A DNA stretch of 64,000 nucleotides from Balanoglossus misakiensis (lineage: Eukaryota; Hemichordata), in NCBI GenBank assembly GCA_040954595.2, contig CM082584.2:12648001-12712000 (forward strand), given 5' to 3'. Under the pieces are notes generated by a model. The model made no database searches. It saw nothing but the letters and a program-made list of their open reading frames with translations, and was not told the origin of the DNA. The position numbers and the translations under genes are program-made. This document shows positions 54,301 through 64,000 of this stretch, piece after piece (the first letter of the stretch is position 1; each line of letters opens with the position of its first letter).

Positions 54301-57300
54301 CACTGTTGCTTATTGTTCAAAATTGTGTGAATGGATAACAGCATTGTCCCTTGAAATGCTATTGGTCACAGCAGATGTTGCACAGTTTGTATGTCATATA
54401 TAGGGTTAGTCTCAAACGTTGCTAATGGTAGATTCATCAGCTGATAGTTTTTGTAGCTATTCAGAATTGAGAACTGTGTTGTTCTGTCGCCTTACTTGGG
54501 CTACTGTGGTAACATTGTTTGAGCGTGGATGGAAGAAATGAATTTGAAACGTCAGGTAGTCCTCAGACAAAAATTGCAGGATTTTTGTAAAACCTACACG
54601 CACAAATTTGCTTCTTGTTGATCACAGTAGAAGACTGTGATGAACAGAGCACCATTTGATAAGAAAAATGTTGAAAAAAGGAACCTTTCGTTAGGAACAC
54701 AACTTTTGGAGAATGAGGAATTTGTTGGAATGCACCTCATAGTCAACATGCTAGCTTTCTGTCTGAGAGAAGCTGGCTGGGGATTTGACTGTAAAGCCAA
54801 TTTCAGAGAGATATAGAAATGACCAACAACATGGGCTTGACGATTGGGTCACGGGTGGACTAAAAGGTTCAGTTAGTGCATGGGTGCTTGTGAACTCTCG
54901 TTTGTTGAGACCACCAAGCATATTTGCACAGAACTGAAATTTTCAGTCCAAGACACGCTTGTAAATACATGTAATAGTACTACTGGTGCATTCCATCTAT
55001 GCAAAGTAACTTTAAGGAGAGAATTCAGGTCTTTTACTTTGTGTGGAAAGTTGTAAATGGAGAGATATATGTTACCATGGAAAGCTAGCAGTGACCATAT
55101 ACAGAGACCGACTGTGAAGTGAAAACAACCCAAATAGTAAACCATAGACGTGTGTCAAGCACTTGAACAACATTTGAAGTAGATAGAAACTGTCATCTTT
55201 CCCTGTCACTTGTGAAAAGTATACATAGTTTTTACAAAACCAGGAGAGTTCTGTCAGAGAGAATGAGTAAGAGAGAAGGGGGAGAGAATTAAAGTTTGTT
55301 CACCATTACTTCCAAAGAACCATGTATTTTGAATTTGCAGAAACCACTCTTAATTTGTTTCTATAATTAACTTAATTACATTAGTACTGATAAATATAGC
55401 AACCACTTGTGTATAAAACTGAACAAAATAGTACTAGAAGTAAATATGAACTTAGATGTAAAGAATTTTTATGAAGTATTTAAATATGGCAGTTTACTTG
55501 GAAAACATTTTATTTGATACAAAATACATGGTTTTCTTGGAAGTGTTGTATGTGCCTCACTGTTGATATGTACAGTTTCAGTCGTGTATAAAGTTGGGAT
55601 CAGATACGAACTGCCCTATTTTACATGCAGAGATTTTTAATTGTTCCAAAAAAACAATCAGAAAATGATGAATAATAATAATGATAAGATAATATGCAAC
55701 TTCTTTGACTTGCCACTGTTTTATTTAAAAAAACAGTTTAAATTAAATGTCTTAAATCTATGAGAAATTTGTCTGTCATCTTTGTATGTGTCTGTGTGAA
55801 ATACATTCATTACTATACTTGCAACCTGGCCAAGATGGCAGCTGATACTGATTTTAGATACTATCGCAAACTCGAAAGTTTACAAGACACGAGCGCTGAT
55901 TGGTTAAAATAACGTTCGTAATCAACACGCCCCATATGTTATCCAATAGCGCGACACGTACGTTATGACTAGGAACTATGAAGCAGACGACAATCGTCGG
56001 TGCCGATTATAACATTTCGTGGTCAAGTGAGAAAAAGAATTTCACACACCCACGACGCACGAGCCAAAGGCGAAAGAGAGACACAGAAGTTATTAGTTGG
56101 AGATGCAAGCGAGTACGTGTGAGACAAATTCCCAACTTCGAAGTGGGGAGGGGGTGTGTCACCTATGTCATTAGCCTTTTCTCGTCCCCTTTCAACTCCG
56201 GTATCCACTACGTTCACTACTCGCTATCACACAAACTTTATCCCCTCCGAGCTCCGCACAACACCTACTACGCTACATTGTCCCTCCCCCCACGTTTATA
56301 CCTGGCAATCCTGATCTCAAGCTTAGCCAAAGTTGTGTACAACTACTAGTTTAGAAAGCTTACATACTAGTACGCAACAAACAATTCCTTACCTTGACCT
56401 CCGAGAGTCAGTTCATTATTAGCATACTTCAACCATCTTGGGCACAAATCCAAATATTCCCGGTGTTTACACTGTATGCGAGAAAAACAGACCTAGTTTC
56501 CAATCCTAATGGCTGTGCTCGTTGGTGCGCGATATCCTCATTTTACTATAAATACAACTACACGTGGCCAGCGTGGTTCATTTCATCACAAGACAAGAGC
56601 ATGTACCAAGATAATCTGTAGATGGCGCTGTTTATATGCAAATATCTCCACGGTTGAGTGCCACACACCGTCTTTGAAGCTCAAATTCACTTGACAATTT
56701 TGTTTAATAAATATGATAAAAACATTCCAGTTTGCAGGTCTTCAGCACACATAACTAAACTATCCAACGTGGCAGTTAATTTGTTATTTTATTGTTTTGG
56801 TCCTCTGACAACACCTATGCCTAAATTTGAGTCATCCTTTTATTGACTCTACTTTCTATCACAATGTCTCATAATATTATTCAAACAATTCAAAGACCAA
56901 CGCACTTTGGTTGACTTGGTGATACTCTGATTGGCTCATATCCAAGTAAGAGTTATTTTTGGCATCCATACATCATGTGATTGCTCTAAACAATATGAAA
57001 AAAATACTTGTGAACTTTGGTACAAACAACAAACCCCTCCTTCATGAGTTCTGACTGTCCCAGTTAAAGAGGAAAATGCCCATGCAAATGGAATCACACT
57101 TTACTTGACCAAACATAAAGCATATTATTTTGACTTTAATGCCTTCTAAATGTCAATTAATTTCAAAACATTGTCATGTGAACACATGTATAGTACCCAT
57201 GCTATGCGGATTGAATTCACATTCAGAAAGCTATATTATATATCCAAGTGTGTGAAAGTTTGGTTTTAGAAAGTACTAAAATATCCATGACCAAGAATTT

Positions 57301-57800
57301 CCTGGAAAAGATTACTCAAAGCATATATTTGGAATTGTTTGGCTTCACAGTTTTAGTAAACATGTTGTTATCTGAGCTGCCCGGCATCTGGATGGTACAG
57401 TGATAGCGCCCTCAACATGCCACTGCAAACATTTTTTGCTGTAACATTTTTAACGTTTTTTTATACGAAAGTTCAATCATACATTCAACAAAGAAGAGTG
57501 CCCTATAGTCCACAAATTTTACTGGTGGGGCTGTAATTGAAAGAAGTGTAATGTGTAAATAAAAGTATCAATAACCCTCGGTAATTACTGAAACAATATG
57601 GACAAGTACTTAATTAAAAATTAATCAAACCTTACACCTGTATGTAAAACCAGTCATCTATGGCAATAAATCTCTTTGAATGAATAAAAGTTACATTATA
57701 ATAATTTGAACCACCACTGTACTGAACCATTATATGATTTACTACCTGAAATACCTATCACTAAACATTTTACAATATGTTACCATATACCTAACACCAA
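51400..57800. other. NFI 3' flank and intergenic region
   Basis: Long AT-rich stretch, strongly T-rich around 53.4-53.9 kb. Open frames on either strand here are low-complexity shadows of the A/T bias. Part is probably NFI 3' UTR. At about 55.9-56.6 kb composition changes: CpG-richer sequence with two CCAAT-type boxes (near 55900 and 55943) and a 123-codon plus-strand frame from 55978 with no recognised domain, possibly an unassigned promoter. Confidence 0.4.
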
Positions 57801-60800
57801 TCAAAATGAGTCTACTACTATTTCTTTACTTTGGACCTTTGCCCCTGGTCGCCTAGCAGCCAATCTCACCATCATGGTTGCCTCCTTAGCTGCGACTGAC
57901 TCACATTTTTTCTTCGGTGTCACTTTCCTGCTGTCAGGTTCTGCTTTGGCAGTCATAGTTTCTTCTACTTTGAACACTACAACCTCACTTTCTATGATTT
58001 TGCCGTCCTTTTCTTGATGTGAAGTGACCGACTTGTAAACCGGTTGTATTGTTGTCTTTTTACTTTGTGTCAGTGTTTTTATCGGGTCATGGCTGTCCTC
58101 GCCTTTGTTCCATGAACGGACATCAATCTCTGGATTTCCGCTTCCCTGTGACAGGATCCGTGGGCTTGGTCCATCATCTCTCGTCGACAGCACCTGTATA
58201 TCTGCAAGTTCACTACTCAGTGGCTGGGTGTGTGTGTCACGCTTTTTAGTTTTAATCTCTGACAACCACGGAAGGGTTTCTGGACCTTTTGATTCTTTAG
58301 CTGTTGATGAGTCTAATCTCGGACTCTCCTTAGTTGGGGCATATTCAGTTTCTTTGGGTTCAACAATCTGATCCTCTTTATTCTTTTCCACAAAAGTGAA
58401 ATATGGCCTCTGATTTTTGCTGCCACCAATCTTCCTCTCAGAACTCCCCTCACCACCTTCTGCTCTTGTTCTTGTCAGGTGTCCCCTCTCTGTTTTCTCC
58501 TCCTCCCTTTTATCACTCCCCCGGCTGTGTTGGTGGGGGCTGTCCTGGCCAATGACTGCACTCAGAGAGAATCTAGAACTCAACTTCGCTGGAAGACTTT
58601 TACTTTTGTTGTGGCTGATTCTCAACATTTCACTCGGGTGTCTAGACTGCAGATCTAACGGAAGACTTTTCAGACCCAGGTCTCTTTCACCGAACGACTT
58701 CCTCCTCTGCATCTGTTCTGCGTCCATAACAGATATGAAGGGCATCGAGTAAGCAGAGAAGAATTTATCTGTGGAATACATCGATACAGGAGAGGAGTAG
58801 TGACTGAAACGTCTCCGTAGCGACTGAGGTGAACTTGGAGCACTTTTGGCCGTCAGTTCTCTTCCCAGTTCAACCTCCGATCTGTCATCGATTGAGTCCT
58901 GTCTCATCATGTGTGATCGGCGTAGACTGGTACTTAAAATGTCTCCGTCAACCAGACTTTTTTTAACTGTCTCATCAACCAGTGTTGGCAGAGTCAATAT
59001 CTCCACCTGGCCTCTCTGTTGAAAACTGCTTTCTGACGTCTGCTTGCCAGAACTGAAGTTATTGTGAATTGATGGCAGTTTCTGTTCCTTGCGCTCAGAT
59101 AGCAATATCGTATTATTCATCTGACCATCCATGTGCTTCGGAGCTTCTAAACTGTTGACCTTCTCTGCGGCTCTATCTTCCATTGCAACCTCCTTGTCTT
59201 TGTCACTTATTTTTTCTTCTGTCTCAGGTTCAGTTCTTTCAATCAATCTCTCTTCCCTGCTGACTTGTCCCCCCTCATCTGTCATCGCCAAAAAATCTGA
59301 ATACCGATCCGGTCCAAAGTGTCGGTAAAATGGCGTGATACGTGTCTGTCCATGCATGGATGCATTGCCAACATCTGCCTTGTCTTTATTGTAGCCTGCC
59401 TGATCAAGTGCAGTGATGATGTGTTTGTTGGCAATCCCTTCAAGAGACTTCTGTCTTCTCTTTTTCTTCCAGCGCCTCAGCGTGTCAATGTCATACTCGT
59501 CATTACCGTTTGATTGCTTTTTGTTACTCTCCTCCAGTGGTGTCACTTCGTTGTCAAGGCTACACTGGATGCCAGTCTCTCTCCTTGGTTTCCATGACTG
59601 CTTCCGTTCCTGCTTTTTCATCTCCATCTCTTCCTTTTCCCTTTCCAGCTGCAACATGGACTCTTCATACCTGAAATGAAAAAAAAAATATCATGGGTGA
59701 ACCTGCACAAAGAACTTCTGGCGATCAGTGGTGCTCAGGACTATGGCTTATAGACAAAAAAACAACGAATCACTACAAAACTAATAAAATTTGTGATTAC
59801 CTCTGTCTGGAAAGCCTTTCTTCTTCTTTCAGTTTTGACACAAATTCACTGTCTTGTTGGCGTTGTTTGATGTGATACTCTTCTAATTCCATCTCAAGCG
59901 ATTTGAAGAATTCGTTGATGAGAACTTTCTCGCTGATGACTTCCTCTCTGTGTTTTTCGAGTTTGTCCCTCAAAGCATTCTCCCTCTCTCTGGCCTTCTC
60001 TTGATTTTCTGCATCGTTGTCTAATTCATTGCCCTGTGGATGACCAATATATTCAGTTTCAATATACAGTCACGGCATCCTAAAAGGCAGTATAATTCAG
60101 TCCAATTTGAATACTGTTCCTACTGTGTTGTGATTGGATAGAAAGAGTCATGTGTCAAGAAAATGCAATTAGCCATGAATCCTTGGGAAAATGGTTGACC
60201 AATAACTTTACATCACTACAGCATTGGCAAAGACAAAAATTGTGCTTTAGAGGAAGATTTCTTCACCTGTTTGATGTACTGACTCAATGACTTCAACATT
60301 TGCAGATAGCTGAGAAGTTCATTCTGTCCCTTTCCTCTCACCACTGCATCTACACTGAGTTGTGGGGGCACGCCCAGGTAGTGTTGGGCAGTTTCTATGG
60401 CGATTTCTAGACGTTCCTCAGGTGTGTGGAAAAGAATCTCCTACAAGAGAAAGGAGGAGCAAGAATGAGTCAGAGTGCCCTTGAACACGCAGTTTGGATC
60501 CTTTGGTTTTTAGGTTTTCACAAATTTCACTCCCCCATTCTGTGTGTATCTACTTCACGTTTAGGATCATTGCTAGCTGAACTGCTAGAATGTAATTTTC
60601 CATAGTAAACCAAACAAATGAAAAGAAAGAAACTTATAATCCCTGATAGTGCAGATACCGGTAAATGATTTGAAGAAAGACACCACTGACACACTGCTTA
60701 TCAGAATCAGAAGAAAGCTGGAGATACTTCCCTGTGACCAAAACCAAGGACAGAAACCATTACAAATTTACATGCATAAACCTCCATTATCAAGAGTTGG

Positions 60801-63363
60801 AAATTCTGGTGTTTTCATCAAGCAGATTGGGAAATTAGGGAAAAAGCACCTTCAACCACTGAACATGCCAACTTGTGGATGAAGTTCTCCTACCTCGTGT
60901 GTGATTACACCATTGCAGAGATGATTTACAATGGCGCATAATATAATGCCATCCTCAAATCTATTAAATATAATACAATGATCCATTTAAGAAAATGTTG
61001 ATCCTGTTTTGGCTTTCGCAAAATTTGTCTGTTCACTGAGAAACACTCGAATCACAACAAATCACATTTGAAATTCAAGGAATCTACCAGCCCCTGGGAG
61101 TCTGACAGTTGCTTCATATGAGTATTTAAACATGTAAAACTGTACTTACACAGTGTAATCAGGAATTGTGATCTTCACCAATTTCTGCACCCAGCTGAGA
61201 ACAGCCATGTCTTCTTTGTACAAAATCACAATCCCACCAATGTTCCTGTTACCAAATAGACTGCTGTAGTATCCATGGTAACCACCCTCAAAGCTCTTGT
61301 TCGACTTTGGCACGTTTTTGGATGTTCTGTCAGCTGTGCCTGGATGTTTCTGTTTCTGTGCCTGTGTAAGGGTTATCAACACTGGTGGCTCTGGTGTTCT
61401 GTTTGATGGTTGGTGAGATGGGCGGTTGGAATTTTCCTGTTTCCATGGTAACCTTGGATTCTTTTGGTGCCGTTTTGCATAGTTTCCTGAAACATACATA
61501 ACCCTAAGGTAATACGAGAAATTTCCCCAAAACTTAGAGTTATAGTTCCACACAAAATGACATGTTATACATACCATCGAATCTGAGCCTCATTGCATGG
61601 CACAGAGCCAGAACAGCTTTCAAATTAGAGTCAACCAGATCTGTGAAAATAAAATGATTGTGTTGATTTCACCTAGAACAAACCGTGAATCCATAAACTT
61701 TCTCTCAATATTACAGAAAGCATAGTGTTATATCAATCATCAAACTTTTACTATAGTAAGGGAAACTGATGGGATTGTTATATACTTCATCAATCCGTCC
61801 TCAGTTCAGATGAGTACAATTGCACGTCTGCAGGGATGATCTGGTATAGTGGACCAGTCATACTACCCTACACGGCTCTCAGATACCCCCCCCCCCCCCC
61901 CCCCACTGATAAATCAGACTTCATACCTGCAGCAGAAACATTGACCAAATTGACACCTCTCTCAGACAGGAATTTCAAGCATCCGTCAATGTTTTCTATT
62001 TTCTGGAACCTCATCACTGGATTGTCATGGTAACAGGTTGGTACTTCACAGGCTGGAAAAGTCACACACATGAAAACAGTTACTGATCTGTGCGAAAAGT
62101 GTGCACTGTTAACTTAGAATTATAATATTATGTTTCAGTACCAATAACAGAGAAGTTCACAGGTTGAGAATTTCAGCTGGAGAGCCAATATCACAGCAAA
62201 CACAGGGATATAGTCTCTCCAGCCATGTTCTGTCACTTCTTCTATTGCATCACATGAGTGCACCATAGCTCATCATGATCAATACATGACAAAATGTCTG
62301 CATGCAACAAATCCCAATTGTGTTTCACACAATGACTACGTGTGACATGAGGGTAAAATGACCCTGAGAATACAAATAAAACAGTATGGTAATTACAATA
62401 TGTTTTTATTTTTAGGTGGTTTCCATGGCAGCCATGACATAATGAAAGTTGATAGCATTGAAGAATATGGAGTCTATACCCACAAAATGCTGCTGTGCAT
62501 AAAAAAAAATTGATTTGCATTCAACTGTAGAGGTGGCAGCTGGCGGGATGGTTTTGTTTAGTGTCATGTAGAATATATCGCTGCATTGTGAAAAAAGTGA
62601 TAGTGATTTTTAAGCATAGTACATCAACCTAATTTACGAAATTTGCCACAACAAAAGAGAAACATACACGAAATAACTGTAGAAGGGAAAATGTCATATT
62701 TAATGCAATCATTGTCCTTTATATTTGCCTGTGGTGTGTTTATGTTACAGAAACCGTGCGACTATTGAGTATGGTATTCACAAACTCTATTGAATTTTCC
62801 ATTCATTTGCATTCAGAATAAATTGTTCGGCTTTCTGACTAAACATTACTACCAGCACATTCCTCTAAAATTTGCACACCTTGTTCCAGAAAAAAAACTC
62901 ACTGCAGGTCGGGTAGTTGAGAACACAATGAGATCATAATAGAGATGTAATAATATCTAAGGTATAAGGTATAATATCTGACCTAACTCTTCAGCAAGGT
63001 GAAGCAGAGTTACTCCGTCTCCAAGATCTCTTTCCAATGACACCAATAACTTGGCATCTGGCATTTCTTGGAGGTGACCATTTGCCCAATTCAACATTTC
63101 CTAATAAAAAGAAAAACACCCCAAATAATATTATTCACATTGAATATGATTGTCTATATCTAAGGCAATTAACAACAATCCCTATCTTGAAATACATGTA
63201 CATGTAACAAAGAAAATCAGTATCTTGTCTTCAGTTTTACCTTTCTCTCTGAATCAACCATTTCCCCTTGCACTGATGGATTGTGGGAAGGTCCTGTGAT
63301 CTTATAAAGTGGGTTGGCATTTTTGTTCCTATTAAGGATCAGCTGAGCTGTTCTGTCACTCAT
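57801..63363 (-). CDS. Tandem calponin-homology domain, coiled-coil protein (filamin-like CH pair), function unknown
   Basis: Exons in order: 63363-63241, 63100-62983, 62052-61927, 61640-61575, 61486-61150, 60960-60894, 60440-60267, 60033-59801, 59670-57801; 3114 nt, 1037 aa, all phases agree. CH1 spans about 42-145 (EMLNWANGHL, LERDLGDGVTLLHLAEEL, IDGCLKFLSERGVNLVNVSA, DLVDSNLKAVLAL). CH2 spans about 235-335 (AVLSWVQKL, FEDGIILCAIVNHL, AQHYLGVPPQLSVD, ELLSYLQMLKSL). They are joined by a Pro/Lys-rich linker of about 90 residues. A coiled coil, rich in Glu, Lys and Gln, covers about 340-445. The long last exon encodes a Ser/Arg/Glu-rich, apparently disordered tail. CH pairs usually bind F-actin, and CH2 resembles filamin CH2, so a cytoskeletal linker is likely. 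I do not recognise the overall architecture as a named vertebrate protein. An acceptor (tttccag) just upstream of the ATG suggests a non-coding first exon. Confidence 0.85.
61886..61904 (+). repeat. Poly(C) tract, 19 bases
   Basis: Uninterrupted run of C in an intron of the tandem-CH gene, about 20 bases from a splice donor (exon end 61927). Read as poly(G) in the transcript. Confidence 0.9.
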
Positions 63364-64000
63364 TTTTGTTGCATAGTGACCAACAACTGGAAATTGTGTC
63401 TTCTAATACACTGCAATAAAAACAGAAATACAAATATTTACATTGGAGTTCTTATCAGTGTTTCGCACGGCTTAAATGAAATCCCTTGTAATTAGGTCCA
63501 TACCAGGAGAAATTGACAATACATGTACATTGCAACATAATAATAGATTGACTGTTGTATGCAAATCCTCCAGGCCAGAACTATAGCCTATGGATCCCTG
63601 GCTATCATTTGATGGGCGTGACCTGAGGTGTATATCGTCTCAAATCATCAAGTTCAATAATTCATTGTTATACTAACCTGATCTGCAGTCACTCATGACG
63701 AACTTGGACAATTATCCATTCATTCCGATTCTGTCTCCACCGCGTGGCTCGGTGAGTAAATTCGACAAAGCCATCATTGCTCGCCACATCATGCGTGCCA
63801 TCCCTTTCACTTTTTACGCTGTGCTGAGAGGTCCGTTCCGCTCTGGTGGGCAGGCAAGGCAATGTCGGGAGGCCAACACAACAACGAAACAAATGTACCT
63901 ACCCGCATGTAGAAATTGATTTGGGAGCATATGATAGCTCGCAACGAAACTTTATTTCTATGCAAGTACGGTTGCCTTTACAACGAATTAATGGGAAACC
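63364..64000. other. Upstream region of the tandem-CH gene
   Basis: Contains a possible minus-strand splice acceptor shortly before the start codon and otherwise no supported gene. The promoter of the tandem-CH gene may lie here or beyond the right edge. Confidence 0.4.

Overview
The window is animal nuclear DNA: AT-rich, with genes broken into many GT-AG introns of roughly 100 bp to 8 kb. I could reconstruct seven spliced or single-exon protein genes exon by exon with the reading phase kept across every junction, plus one isolated candidate coding exon. Gene content and order point to an invertebrate deuterostome (amphioxus, hemichordate or echinoderm grade); another bilaterian is not excluded. 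No rRNA, tRNA or CRISPR was seen.

Layout, left to right. (1) 1-4900: the 5' end of a DOT1L histone H3K79 methyltransferase gene on the minus strand (first three coding exons); the rest lies off the left edge. (2) 5966-6064: an orphan minus-strand exon coding for a start Met and a hydrophobic segment. (3) 6394-13077: a complete RAD54L (RAD54) gene, minus strand, 21 exons, 759 aa, with a 541-bp foldback transposon in an intron. (4) 13.1-16.6 kb: mostly empty. (5) 16611-17567: a single-exon secreted DAN-domain cystine-knot protein of the Cerberus/Coco type, minus strand. (6) 17.6-22.7 kb: intergenic. (7) 22699-25160: a two-exon TGF-beta ligand, plus strand, GDF9/BMP15-like and lacking the interchain cysteine. 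(8) 27647-33246: a ZDHHC21-like palmitoyltransferase, plus strand. (9) 36136-51398: a complete Nuclear Factor I (NFI) gene, plus strand, 12 exons, 736 aa. (10) 51.4-57.8 kb: NFI 3' flank and intergenic DNA. (11) 57801-63363: a 1037-aa protein with two calponin-homology domains, a coiled coil and a long disordered tail, minus strand.

The clearest large-scale signal is gene order. Cerberus, ZDHHC21 and NFIB are neighbours on human 9p22, DAND5 (Coco) and NFIX are neighbours on 19p13, and DOT1L and NFIC share 19p13.3. Finding a DAN-domain gene, a ZDHHC21-like gene, the single NFI gene and DOT1L in one 64-kb block suggests the window keeps a pre-duplication arrangement. Within it a secreted TGF-beta/BMP antagonist gene lies head to head with a TGF-beta ligand gene.

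Mobile DNA includes the foldback element with a 9-bp target duplication, a family of about 90-bp TTAA-bounded palindromic MITEs (three full and two partial copies), and a 39-bp TTAA hairpin. Several long poly(C)/poly(G) tracts stand out against the AT-rich background.
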